DNA of 33,386 bases from Thalassobacillus sp. CUG 92003 (GTDB taxonomy: Bacteria; Bacillota; Bacilli; Bacillales; Halobacillaceae), in the NCBI RefSeq assembly GCF_013618635.1, contig NZ_JABLSJ010000020.1, forward strand, positions 1-33,386, read 5' to 3'. Shown one piece after another: positions 23,578 through 31,832 of this stretch. Below the pieces are notes generated by a model, which saw only the letters and a list, made by a program, of their open reading frames with translations, did no database searches and was not told where the DNA came from. Both the position numbers and the translations under genes were made by a program. Positions within the stretch are counted from its first letter, which is position 1. Each line of letters opens with the position of its first letter.

Positions 23578-25271
23578 AATTCTCTCAACATCTCCCTGAC
23601 TTTGAGTGAGGCCGTTCTGCCATGTTCATCAGACTTATTTGATGTAAGTCGCTTGCTTAAATCACTTCCGCTGGCTTGAATATCTTGGATAGACTCCTGC
23701 AACTTATCTAATACAATCTCAACATCTTTACTTGTCGGGTTGTCAAAGTCCAATCCAGATATTAAATCATCCAAAGCCCCCAGCTTTTCAAACGACTTTA
23801 TGTCATAAGCCATAGCAGGCACCCTCTTTGTAGCTACTTCTAATTCATCGATTGTTCGACGTGTGATTCTAGCAGCAGATGATTTTGACATAACATGAAC
23901 ATTAACCTTTTCATCATCGAAAGCCAATAATCGATTCGACTGCAATCCATGTGATAAAAATGCCCCCGATATAGCGTTACCTACAATCAAACTGACAACG
24001 GGATGTCCTGCCATACGAGCAGTTGCATAAGCATCTACAGCTGCAGCGCACGCCTGGTGCAGTCCGAGCAATTCTTCTTTATATCCATAAGCCTGGCTAG
24101 GCACATCAATGATAGCAACAATTGCCCTTTTTTCTCTATACTTATCTTCATCGATCGCCTGATGAATATATCTGGCAATTGACCATCCTTGTTCTAATCC
24201 AACCTCTCCGTTACGGGCACGATAAAATTTACTATAAGCATCAGGAACAATGGTAATAATACGAGTGTTCGAATCGCCTATTTGATTATCTGAGCACAAT
24301 ACAGAGGGGACGGCACTCTTTTGTGTAACTTCTTCTAAATCAGCAAGTGCTTTAAACCATGTATATCCTCTTCCGTATTGATCATGTTGTTGGCTAGGTT
24401 TCCTGTTGTTATTATAACTAAATGTTTCTCCCTTGATAATACGGCCCCACTTTCCTCTTACATTATAAGGTTGGATATCATCAGCAGGATCAAACGAATT
24501 TATCAAACTGCTAAAACCCTCAACTTGGGCGCTTCTTGGAGCCTCATGAAGATCAGTTTTAAAAGTGTTATGAACAGCTTCTTTTATAGAAGGTATATCA
24601 TCTTTTACTAATCGTTCTGCTAACCCCGTTGCAACTCTTTGTTCTCCACCGATAGTATTCCATATCTTCCGCCTATCCTGAGCATCTAGTTCTTCTATCC
24701 CAGCTTCCTGCTCTATCACTTCCGGTCCATTTAACCCAATCCTTCCCTCTTTTGTCATAAGCAAGCTGGTACATAACCCGGCTGTAATGGACATCCCTCC
24801 AAATACACCGATTTTGCCTGGGACTAATCCGACTACCGGAACATACTGTCTTAACGCAACGATAGCAGAACTTATTTCCGCAATCGAAAGCAATCCATAA
24901 TTAGCTTCCTGAAGACGGACACCACCCGTATCAAACAAAAGAACAGGATACACTCGTTCACCATTCATGTTGTTTCGTAAAGCGAGCTCTAACGTTCCAG
25001 CAATTTTCGCCCCAGATACTTCTCCAATCCCACCCCCTTGAAAGTTTGCTTCTATCGATATGACCACTGCTGCCTCGCAATTAATTCTGCCTTTTGCTAT
25101 CACTACACCATCATCACTTTCCGGTACAATTCCTTGCTTTTCTAGATGTGGAGACTCCATTTCAGCGAATGGGTCAAGTAATTCCCGGTATGTTCCTTCA
25201 TCTAATATAGCTTTAGCTCTTCTTCGAGCATCTAATTCGACAAGACTATCCTTCAGCATGTTAACTTTCAT
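23571..25271 (-). CDS. Biotin-independent malonate decarboxylase, fused beta and gamma subunits
   Basis: A 566-residue protein in which MdcD and MdcE are one chain. The beta part (about 1-265) has the carboxyltransferase core GGGIGEVSGAKIAGTLELAL, FDTGGVRLQEANYG and GVFGGMSITAGL. The gamma part (about 295-566) has RGYTWFKALA, VDVPSQAYGYKEEL-type and VGNAISGAFLSHGLQSNRL segments. Residues 265-300 are a polar linker. The ATG follows GGAGGTGAG and overlaps mdcC by 11 bases. Family knowledge: the beta/gamma pair decarboxylates malonyl-S-ACP to acetyl-S-ACP. In the classical Klebsiella system these are two proteins of about 280 and 265 residues. No internal stop or restart is visible, so the fusion seems genuine. 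Confidence 0.92.
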   Translation of the reverse strand: MKVNMLKDSLVELDARRRAKAILDEGTYRELLDPFAEMESPHLEKQGIVPESDDGVVIAKGRINCEAAVVISIEANFQGGGIGEVSGAKIAGTLELALRNNMNGERVYPVLLFDTGGVRLQEANYGLLSIAEISSAIVALRQYVPVVGLVPGKIGVFGGMSITAGLCTSLLMTKEGRIGLNGPEVIEQEAGIEELDAQDRRKIWNTIGGEQRVATGLAERLVKDDIPSIKEAVHNTFKTDLHEAPRSAQVEGFSSLINSFDPADDIQPYNVRGKWGRIIKGETFSYNNNRKPSQQHDQYGRGYTWFKALADLEEVTQKSAVPSVLCSDNQIGDSNTRIITIVPDAYSKFYRARNGEVGLEQGWSIARYIHQAIDEDKYREKRAIVAIIDVPSQAYGYKEELLGLHQACAAAVDAYATARMAGHPVVSLIVGNAISGAFLSHGLQSNRLLAFDDEKVNVHVMSKSSAARITRRTIDELEVATKRVPAMAYDIKSFEKLGALDDLISGLDFDNPTSKDVEIVLDKLQESIQDIQASGSDLSKRLTSNKSDEHGRTASLKVREMLRELW

Positions 25272-25560
25272 TCTGACTCACCTCCAACGCCTGAGCTAAT
25301 CGCAAAGATACTACCCCGGGGGTAGCTCCGAAATCATTAATTTTAATTGTTGCAGCAATATCGTTAAGTGTAAAAAAGCGCGCCAGCACTTCGCCCCAGG
25401 TTTTTTCAAAACCTCTACTTCCTGTCCTGACGATCACTTTGGCATTTGACTCATTAGATGGCGTAAGTAGTATCTCCAAGTCCCCTGAGCCCACTACACC
25501 TACATGAGCATGACAGTTTAATATTTTCTTAGCAGGATAATCAAACCTTAAAGTTTCCAA
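25261..25560 (-). CDS. mdcC: Malonate decarboxylase acyl carrier protein (delta subunit)
   Basis: With the TTG start at 25560 the product is 99 residues, the usual MdcC length, starting METLRFDYPAKK. GGAGGTG lies 6 nt upstream of this TTG; an in-frame ATG at 25596 lacks a ribosome binding site and would overlap mdcB. Ser25 in VVGSGDLEILL sits at the known prosthetic-group attachment site. Family knowledge: it carries the acetyl/malonyl group as a thioester on the phosphoribosyl-dephospho-CoA arm. It is placed between mdcB and mdcDE. Confidence 0.92.
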   Translation of the reverse strand: METLRFDYPAKKILNCHAHVGVVGSGDLEILLTPSNESNAKVIVRTGSRGFEKTWGEVLARFFTLNDIAATIKINDFGATPGVVSLRLAQALEVSQNES

Positions 25561-25585
25561 TTCAAGCACCTCCAATATTTTAAAT

Positions 25586-26473
25586 TCAAACCTCATGATA
25601 TTTGTTTAATGGCTGAGTATGGTACTTCACTTCTCTCCTTTTCCAACTATCAAGAAATAACGCTGCTGCTAATAAATCGGCACTACCACCAGGTGAGACA
25701 TTATAATACAACAATGTTTGTTCAAGCTGACTTAAGGCCTGCCAGCCATTCGCTGTAGAAACGCCCCCCAATTGAATGATCAATTTCGATTTATGCTTGG
25801 CCGCATTCAATGCCGCCATACCTCCTCGATGCAAAATACAGGTGTCATCGATATGAGCTATCAATTGAATCAAAGCTTCCAATCTAGCTTCCGTTTCTGA
25901 TAATCCTTTTTGTCTCGCCCTAATTAATGCAGGCAGAGCTATATCCATTACGTGGGGGAACCCCTTTTCAGCCTCTTCTCTGGCACCTTTTATTCCATAA
26001 CGACGATACACATTCGTGCCGTTCGTCGAAGCATTTGGTGCTTTCCTATCCTTGAAACTGGCAATTTTTCCTGCCGTGTCAGCAACTTTTTTTGCTCCAC
26101 TACCTGGAAAGTGGACGGCAGCGCTTGCTATCAGCAATCCTAATGCCCAAATCGCCCCTTTGTGTGTATTGGTGGCTACTGCCTCAAACATCTTCTTTTC
26201 TCCGATCCGACCAATATAAGCAATTTTTTCCCGCAATTCATGATTTGGATCCTGTTGAAAAGCTGCAGATCCGATAGCTGCAAAGGTTGTTTTCAAAGAA
26301 TTGGCAGAGCGGATCATAAGAGAGATATTCAAGTCTTGATGAGCGCCAGAATTTTTTCTATCCACCAAACCAGGCTTGGGTGTCAATTCTACTTCTTCAA
26401 TCAGCGCGTTGACAGCTAATTCTGCAAGCATTTCCCCACATACTTCCGCATTATTCCACTGCGTTCTACCCAT
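25586..26473 (-). CDS. mdcB: Triphosphoribosyl-dephospho-CoA synthase
   Basis: A 295-residue CitG/MdcB-family protein. Signature segments include EVELTPKPGLVDRKNSGAHQ near residue 30, NTHKGAIWALGLL near 101, and ILHRGGMAAL and PGGSADLLAAALFL toward the end. The ATG is 3 bp behind the mdcA stop, with TAGGAG upstream. Family knowledge: it joins ATP and dephospho-CoA to make the MdcC prosthetic-group precursor. Confidence 0.93.
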   Translation of the reverse strand: MGRTQWNNAEVCGEMLAELAVNALIEEVELTPKPGLVDRKNSGAHQDLNISLMIRSANSLKTTFAAIGSAAFQQDPNHELREKIAYIGRIGEKKMFEAVATNTHKGAIWALGLLIASAAVHFPGSGAKKVADTAGKIASFKDRKAPNASTNGTNVYRRYGIKGAREEAEKGFPHVMDIALPALIRARQKGLSETEARLEALIQLIAHIDDTCILHRGGMAALNAAKHKSKLIIQLGGVSTANGWQALSQLEQTLLYYNVSPGGSADLLAAALFLDSWKRREVKYHTQPLNKYHEV

Positions 26474-26476
26474 TAT

Positions 26477-28138
26477 TTACCAGCTCCTAAATTTAGCAGG
26501 AGGGTTGTATAAACCTTCAGACCATTCAACAAGTTCTTCTACACTTTTTGCTGCTAACAAGGAACGTTTAGCATCTGTCCGACGAATCCCTAGGTCCTCC
26601 GGGATAGCAATGATTCCTTTTTCTCTTAAATCAGCTGTGCGGCCAGGATTATGGTTCAAACCTATTGGCGTAACACCAGCTACTGCAGCAACCGCTTCCC
26701 TTCGTTTTTCCATACTTGTAGTTTTATATAGATAAGCAATACCTTCCTCTGTTACTACATGAGTTACGTCATCACCATATATCATGACTGGAGTGGTAGC
26801 TAAATCAGCATTCCGGCCAACATCAATCGCATCAAGCGATTCTACGATGACAGGGGTATTACCTGATTGAAATGTCTCAACCACTTGCACAACCAATTTT
26901 CTCCCGCGCGCAAGAGGTTCATCAGACGTCATCATATTCAACCATGCTGGTGTTGAATGCCTTCTTCCACGGGGATCATGCCCCATATTCGGAGCTCCTC
27001 CAAATCCTGCCAGCCTTCCAGATGTAACGGTGGAAGAGTTGCCGAATTGATCCATTTGAAGAGTCGACCCAACAAAAAGATCTACTGCATACTGTCCAGC
27101 CAGCTGAGACAACGTACGGTTTGACCGCATGCTTCCATCATTTCCGGTGAAAAATACATCGGGTCTTTCCTTTACATAGCCTTCCATACCAACTTCACCA
27201 CCAAAACAATGAATACTCTCCACCCAGCCACTTTCAATTGCTGGGATTAATGTAGGGTGGGGATTAGATACCCAATATTTACATATTTTACCTCTCAATC
27301 CGAGTTGTTCCCCATAAGTGGGTAATAGTAATTCAATCGCTGCAGTATTATAACCAATTCCATGGTTAAGTGACTGTACTTCATGACGTTCATATATCCC
27401 TCTAATGACCATCATACCAAGCAATATTTGAAGGTCGGTTATATGACGAGGGTCTCTCGTAAATAACGGTTCCAGTTCGTACGGCTTATCTGCTACACTG
27501 ACAAAGTCTATCCAGGATCCCGGGATATCCACACGTGGCAGTTCATCGGTTAACTCATTGACTTGGGCAATAACAATACCATCACTGAAGGCAGTTGCTT
27601 CCACAAGCGTAGGGGTTTCTTCGGTATTCGGCCCAGTGTATAAATTTCCTTCTGTGTCTGCTTTATCTGCAGCAACCAATGCAACAGAAGGGGTTAAATC
27701 AACGAGTAATCGACTATATAATTCTAAATAAGTATGAATCTCACCCATTTCCACCTCATCATCTTCTAGCATTTGAGCAATCCTCAAACTTTGTGGTCCC
27801 GCATAAGCAAAATCTACTTTTCTAGCTATTCCTTTTTCAAAAATATCAAGGTGTTCCGGACGCGATATGCTGGACATAATCATATGTAAGTCATATATTT
27901 GTTCAGGACTCACTTGATTTAAAGCGCCCGACAGAAATGAGGCTTGCTTCTGGTTGTTCCCCTCTAATGAAACTCGATCACCAGGCGAAATCAAAACTTC
28001 AAATGATTCGACAATCCTTTCTGTCGGAATGACTTTTCCCGAGGCAATACTTCCCAAACTATTCAATTTTTCAGCCTTTGCATCACGTTTTTTGGTCCAT
28101 GATTTTTTCAAGGAATTTGTTTGTTTTACATCTTCCAC
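26477..28138 (-). CDS. mdcA: Malonate decarboxylase alpha subunit (acetyl-S-ACP:malonate ACP transferase)
   Basis: With the GTG start at 28138 the product is 553 residues, normal for MdcA. Typical segments are ISPGDRVSLEGNNQKQASFL near 45, DLHMIMSSISRPEHLDIFEK near 85, VGSTLQMDQFGNSSTVTSGR near 360 and VTEEGIAYLYK near 480. The GTG is preferred because AAAGGA lies 9 nt upstream; the ATG at 28156 has no ribosome binding site and would overlap it. Family knowledge: it exchanges the acetyl residue on the carrier protein for malonate, regenerating malonyl-S-ACP for decarboxylation. Confidence 0.93.
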   Translation of the reverse strand: MEDVKQTNSLKKSWTKKRDAKAEKLNSLGSIASGKVIPTERIVESFEVLISPGDRVSLEGNNQKQASFLSGALNQVSPEQIYDLHMIMSSISRPEHLDIFEKGIARKVDFAYAGPQSLRIAQMLEDDEVEMGEIHTYLELYSRLLVDLTPSVALVAADKADTEGNLYTGPNTEETPTLVEATAFSDGIVIAQVNELTDELPRVDIPGSWIDFVSVADKPYELEPLFTRDPRHITDLQILLGMMVIRGIYERHEVQSLNHGIGYNTAAIELLLPTYGEQLGLRGKICKYWVSNPHPTLIPAIESGWVESIHCFGGEVGMEGYVKERPDVFFTGNDGSMRSNRTLSQLAGQYAVDLFVGSTLQMDQFGNSSTVTSGRLAGFGGAPNMGHDPRGRRHSTPAWLNMMTSDEPLARGRKLVVQVVETFQSGNTPVIVESLDAIDVGRNADLATTPVMIYGDDVTHVVTEEGIAYLYKTTSMEKRREAVAAVAGVTPIGLNHNPGRTADLREKGIIAIPEDLGIRRTDAKRSLLAAKSVEELVEWSEGLYNPPAKFRSW

Positions 28139-28163
28139 ATTAATCAATCCTTTCATATTTTAT

Positions 28164-29102
28164 TCATAACTCACTCTGCCTGTTATCTCGGTTTATTAAA
28201 ACCCTAGCTGTGTTCAAACCATTTTCTGAAATAGAAATAGACCTAGCTGAAGGAAAAGCGCGACAACTAAGATCAGTCAAGACCCTACCCGGAGGAAGTT
28301 CTATAAATAACCTAGTCCCTAGTTCATAAAATAATGAAGTAGCTTCATGCCATTTGACAGAATTAGAAATACTGAGGACAAGATCCTCTTTAATCGCTTC
28401 AGGGTCGCGAAATGCTCTGGCTGTCCTGTTTCCTCCATAAGGGACAGTGGGATTATGGAAGGGGATATGTTGTAAAGCAGAAGATAGTTTCTCTGAAACA
28501 TTTTTCAGCAATGGACAGTGGGAAGGAACACTGACATTCAACATTTCTGTTTTCCTGGCTCCTGCCTCTTTGCATAAATCCAACACTCTTCTAATAACTG
28601 ATACGGCCCCGGAAACCGTCAATTGATCAGGTGCATTAAGGTTCGCTAAATAAGCAGCTTCTTCCTCAGTCTTATAATTTTCTAATATTTCTTCTATTTT
28701 TTTTTGTGGAAGTCCTGCAATAACCCCCATACCGTAACCGGTTGGATATATGCTTTCCATCCATTCTCCTCTTTGCTTTACGATGGAAACAGCTTCCTGA
28801 AAATCTATTACTCCTGCAGTTACAGCAGCTCCAAAAGCACCAACAGAATGCCCGACTACCATATCGGGTTTTAATCCATCTGCTTCAAGCACCCTCGCCG
28901 TTGACACACCAGCTATCAATAAACAAATTTGTACAGCTTTGCTAGATTGGAGTCTGGCTTCAGAATCTAATGAGAAAACGCTTTCATCAATAACTTCGCT
29001 CGCTTCATCCAGTGTCCTTGTAACCACGGGATGGTCAGGTAAATGGTGAAGCATATTAATTTGCTGAGAACCTTGCCCCGGAAAAAGGTAAGCAACACTC
29101 AT
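28164..29102 (-). CDS. mdcH: Malonate decarboxylase epsilon subunit (malonyl-CoA:ACP transacylase)
   Basis: A 312-residue FabD-like acyltransferase beginning MSVAYLFPGQGSQ. The catalytic serine is Ser86 in GHSVGAFGAAV and the histidine is His195 in VPSHCPLL. GAGGAGG precedes the ATG. It is the first gene of the mdc structural operon here, 96 bp behind the GntR stop, with a terminator and an operator in the gap. Family knowledge: it primes the carrier protein by malonyl transfer from malonyl-CoA before the acetyl/malonyl cycle runs. Confidence 0.92.
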   Translation of the reverse strand: MSVAYLFPGQGSQQINMLHHLPDHPVVTRTLDEASEVIDESVFSLDSEARLQSSKAVQICLLIAGVSTARVLEADGLKPDMVVGHSVGAFGAAVTAGVIDFQEAVSIVKQRGEWMESIYPTGYGMGVIAGLPQKKIEEILENYKTEEEAAYLANLNAPDQLTVSGAVSVIRRVLDLCKEAGARKTEMLNVSVPSHCPLLKNVSEKLSSALQHIPFHNPTVPYGGNRTARAFRDPEAIKEDLVLSISNSVKWHEATSLFYELGTRLFIELPPGRVLTDLSCRAFPSARSISISENGLNTARVLINRDNRQSEL

Positions 29103-29124
29103 CGTTTCTCCTCCTCTTTTGGAT

Positions 29125-29149
29125 ATCAGTCGTTTGTCGACTGTTTATA
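29125..29149 (-). promoter_or_regulatory. Promoter-operator of the mdc operon
   Basis: The minus strand has a -10-like TATAAA (29149-29144) directly followed by CAGTCGACA and a second half CGACTGAT. The TCGACTG/CAGTCGA core recurs at 29897-29910 and 30005-30019. The -35 region is weak. The site lies between the GntR terminator and mdcH, so mdcH-A-B-C-DE-G probably has its own regulated promoter. Confidence 0.6.
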
Positions 29150-29150
29150 A

Positions 29151-29183
29151 AAAAAGAAACTAGAAGAGATATAATCTCTTCTA
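29151..29183 (-). terminator. Rho-independent terminator of the mdc GntR gene
   Basis: The minus strand forms a perfect 10-bp stem TAGAAGAGAT/ATCTCTTCTA with a 3-nt loop, followed by GTTTCTTTTTTT. It sits 16 bp behind the GntR stop and isolates the regulator from mdcH. Confidence 0.8.
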
Positions 29184-29198
29184 CGTAAAACCAGGGGG

Positions 29199-29873
29199 TT
29201 AAAATTTTTGTAACGCTCGATTATCCTTGTATAACCGATTTTGTATATTGGAAATGACGTCCTGGTTATGTTGGTTTAATGCATTTGCAGCTTTCATTAC
29301 TTCTTTCTCTTTTAGGAGTTGTACAATCATAGCATGATCATTGATAGATTTTGGAATATTCCCTTCTTTCGCAAAGGAAAGACTTTGAATCCTCAACAAC
29401 GGCAGTTTTAGATGATCATATTTTTTCTTAATAACATCACTTTTACTCATCTTGATAATACACATATGAAAGTCATGGTTCATTTCCGCATATTGACCAG
29501 CTTCCTTTTGGTCTTGCATCTTTCTTAAGATAGCTTCCATTTCTTTCAAAAATTCTTCATCGACGCCATTTTCATTAATACGTTTTATGGCTAACGATTC
29601 AAGCATAATACGTATTTCCAGCAAATCATAAATCTCCGACTCTGTATATTCTTTTACAATGGCACCTCTTCTGGGAACACGTTCTACCAATCCTTCAACA
29701 GTTAAAGTAAATATAGCTTCCCTTACTGGTGCACGGCTTGTCCCGTACTCTTCTGCATAATTATTTTCTACCAACTTTTCCCCGGGCTGAAGTTTCCCCG
29801 TAATAATCTGGTTGGTAATATGTTCTGCAATATGATTGGATAACGCGTTATTGCTTAAATCAATTGACCCCAT
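29199..29873 (-). CDS. GntR-family (FCD type) regulator of malonate utilisation
   Basis: A 224-residue protein: N-terminal winged helix (IAEHITNQIITGKLQPGEKL, GTSRAPVREAIFTL, VPRRGAIVKEY, residues 14-75) and a C-terminal FCD effector domain with the helical pattern DLLEIRIMLESLAIKR and MNHDFHMCIIK. The ATG follows AGGGGGATC. It is divergent from madLM and lies upstream of mdcH; palindromes follow all three promoters. Inference: a repressor released by malonate or malonyl-CoA, analogous to the GntR-type MdcY. Confidence 0.92.
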   Translation of the reverse strand: MGSIDLSNNALSNHIAEHITNQIITGKLQPGEKLVENNYAEEYGTSRAPVREAIFTLTVEGLVERVPRRGAIVKEYTESEIYDLLEIRIMLESLAIKRINENGVDEEFLKEMEAILRKMQDQKEAGQYAEMNHDFHMCIIKMSKSDVIKKKYDHLKLPLLRIQSLSFAKEGNIPKSINDHAMIVQLLKEKEVMKAANALNQHNQDVISNIQNRLYKDNRALQKF

Positions 29874-29896
29874 GCTTGATCCCCCTTAAACTATTT

Positions 29897-29943
29897 GGTC
29901 GACTGTCGATTTAATTATAACACTTTAATAGCGCAACACTCAA
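29897..29943 (-). promoter_or_regulatory. Promoter-operator of the mdc GntR gene
   Basis: The minus strand reads TTGAGT (29943-29938), an 18-bp spacer, TATAAT (29919-29914) and then ATCGACAGTCGACC (29910-29897), a copy of the shared palindrome. Autoregulation is implied. Confidence 0.6.
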
Positions 29944-29969
29944 CAAATTTAGAAAATTTCAAAAATTCA

Positions 29970-30019
29970 TTGATTTATGTTTTCTTCACCTTTATAGTGA
30001 ATTATAGTCGACAGTTGAT
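29970..30019 (+). promoter_or_regulatory. Promoter-operator of madLM
   Basis: The plus strand reads TTGATT (29970-29975), a 17-bp spacer, TATAGT (29993-29998) and then TAGTCGACAGTTGAT (30005-30019), the third copy of the palindrome. The site is just downstream of the -10, as in the other two promoters. Confidence 0.6.
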
Positions 30020-30214
30020 TGGCGTCTGTTGAAATGAAAACGCTTACTAGTAGGGAGGTGTGAAATTCAAACATACTAAAAAGTAGTTATACACTTCATG
30101 AATACATCCAAAGATGAGCTTACATACGATAATATTTCTATTTTAATTAAAGGTGGAACATTCGGTAACTTGCCATGGGGATTTCAAAAGAAATATAGAG
30201 AGGTGGGAGTTAGT
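30020..30214 (+). other. Long madL leader with an orphan ribosome binding site
   Basis: A strong GGGAGGTG at 30054-30061 has no usable start codon at normal spacing. The in-frame ATG at 30098 would add 39 residues (MNTSKDELTYDN...) to MadL, but no ribosome binding site precedes it. The leader may be regulatory, may encode a lost peptide, or the long MadL form may be real. Confidence 0.4.
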
Positions 30215-30631
30215 TTGGTTATTTATGGAGTTACACTATTAGCAATATGTTTGTTAGCAGGAACATTCCTAGGAGAAGTGGTAGGGGTATTAGTCGGAGT
30301 TGACGCGAACGTAGGCGGTGTAGGTATTGCCATGCTGATGCTTGTATTATTAGTGGACTACCTTAAAAGGAAAGGCAAACTGAAGGTGAAATCCCAGGAA
30401 GGTGTAGCTTTTTGGAGCGCGATGTATATTCCTATAGTAATTGCAATGGCTGCCAAACAAAACGTTGTTGCTGCCGTAGATGGTGGTCCTGTGGCTATTT
30501 TAGCTGGTGTCACTGTGGTAGGCGTGAGCTGGGCAATGGTTCCATTACTAAGTAAAATCGGAAAGGACAAGTCGGAGGATTTTGATCAGGAAATGATTGG
30601 AGGAGAAACGAATGTTCGAAATGCTAAGTAA
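30215..30631 (+). CDS. madL: Malonate transporter MadL subunit
   Basis: With the TTG start at 30215 (AGGTGG 8 nt upstream) the product is 138 residues and begins M-V-I-Y-G-V-T-L-L-A, as other MadL proteins do. It has several membrane helices and the family segment GVDANVGGVGIAMLMLVLL near residue 30. An in-frame ATG at 30098 gives 177 residues but has no ribosome binding site. Family knowledge: MadL and MadM together form a sodium-dependent malonate importer. It replaces the MdcF or MdcLM-type carrier of other malonate clusters. It overlaps madM by 20 bases. Confidence 0.88.
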   Translation: MVIYGVTLLAICLLAGTFLGEVVGVLVGVDANVGGVGIAMLMLVLLVDYLKRKGKLKVKSQEGVAFWSAMYIPIVIAMAAKQNVVAAVDGGPVAILAGVTVVGVSWAMVPLLSKIGKDKSEDFDQEMIGGETNVRNAK

Positions 30632-31376
30632 CGTATTTGTTGAGAACGGACTGATTGTATCTTTTGCAGTTATAGGGGTTACCATGTTCATGTCCTACTT
30701 TTTAGCTGATAAGCTTACCAATGGAAAATTACACGGGTCTGCAGTTGCGATTATTATCGGGCTTATCCTTGCCTATATCGGTGGCTTTACCACTGGAGGA
30801 GAAAACGGTTTATCAGATATTGGTATTTTTGCCGGTATCGGAATTATGGGTGGTGGAATGCTGCGAGATTTCGCTATCGTTGCCACAGCCTTTGGCGCGG
30901 ACTTCAAGGAAATGAAAAAGGCAGGCCTGCCAGGCATCATATCCCTGTTTTTCGGTGTGATAGTGTCATTTGTTGTAGGAGTGGTCATCGCTTTCGCATT
31001 CGGCTACACGGATGCCGTTAGCCTGACAACCATCGGAGCTGGAGCCACAACTTACATTGTCGGCCCAGTTACTGGCTCCGCTCTTGATGCAAGTTCTGCA
31101 GTAATTACACTAAGTGTCGCAGCGGGTCTTGTAAAGTCAATATTGACCATGATCGGAACCCCTTTCATCGCTAAGTACATTGGTTTGAACAATCCCCGCT
31201 CAGCTATCGTTTATGGAGGTCTTATGGGAACCACCAGTGGTGTTGCAGGTGGGCTGGCAGCAACAGATCCAAAACTAGTACCTTATGGAGCAATGACAGC
31301 TACTTTTTATACCGGTCTTGGATGCTTACTAGCTCCGTCTGTTTTATTTTTGATAACAAGAGCCGTATTTGGTTAA
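30612..31376 (+). CDS. madM: Malonate transporter MadM subunit
   Basis: A 254-residue integral membrane protein with several helices and glycine-rich family stretches (GIGIMGGGMLRDFAIVATAFG near 80, TTIGAGATTYIVGPVTGSAL near 145, MGTTSGVAGGLAATDPKLVP near 210). The ATG at 30612 has GGAGGAG 6 nt upstream, located inside the end of madL, which implies translational coupling. Family knowledge: the larger partner of the MadLM malonate/sodium symporter. No clear terminator follows; the next 280 bp are AT-rich and lead into the right repeat. Confidence 0.92.
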   Translation: MFEMLSNVFVENGLIVSFAVIGVTMFMSYFLADKLTNGKLHGSAVAIIIGLILAYIGGFTTGGENGLSDIGIFAGIGIMGGGMLRDFAIVATAFGADFKEMKKAGLPGIISLFFGVIVSFVVGVVIAFAFGYTDAVSLTTIGAGATTYIVGPVTGSALDASSAVITLSVAAGLVKSILTMIGTPFIAKYIGLNNPRSAIVYGGLMGTTSGVAGGLAATDPKLVPYGAMTATFYTGLGCLLAPSVLFLITRAVFG

Positions 31377-31654
31377 ATAAGGCACTACCTCCATCCAGGA
31401 AAACTATATCGTGTATGCTCCTAGCGAGTAAAATATTTTCCGCTTTTCTCTACTCAAGAAATATAAAGAAGCAGAGTATGATCCAGACAGATAAAATAAA
31501 ATTTAAGTAATTAGTGCTTTCTCAGGGATTTTAAGGTACTCTCAACTCCTATCTGCTTCTTGTTTCTCGACAATTCAAGTATAGTAGATCAAAGAGTTTG
31601 TGTGTATTTTTTATGCCAATTTTTCTAAGATCTCAACAAATAGTGTAGAGCCTG
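31377..31654. other. Gene-free stretch behind madM
   Basis: No supported gene. AAGAAGCAGA near 31467 and TCTGCTTCTT near 31554 could pair over a long loop. Otherwise nothing distinctive is seen before the right-hand repeat elements. Confidence 0.35.
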
Positions 31655-31694
31655 AAAAAAGCCTCCCAGAAGTTCAGAGAACTTATGAGAGGCT
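31655..31694 (-). terminator. Rho-independent terminator, right copy
   Basis: The minus strand AGCCTCTCATAAGTT pairs imperfectly with AACTTCTGGGAGGCT and ends TTTTTTC. It is a close relative of the hairpin at 15203-15245. Confidence 0.75.
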
Positions 31695-31730
31695 CTTTAG
31701 AATGATTGTGTTTATTATCTACTGCAGGTT

Positions 31731-31749
31731 CATCATGCCGCCCATTCAC
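31731..31749 (-). repeat. groEL-3'-end-like attachment core, right copy
   Basis: The minus strand GTGAATGGGCGGCATGATG encodes M-G-G-M-M in the manner of the GroEL C-terminus, but nothing before it resembles groEL. It matches 15333-15351 with one mismatch. Confidence 0.5.
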
Positions 31750-31832
31750 TCGTCTAATTAATAGATAAATAATAAGACCCACAGAACCTTATTATCTCAA
31801 GGTTTCCTTTAGCAAATAAATGTATTAACCAA

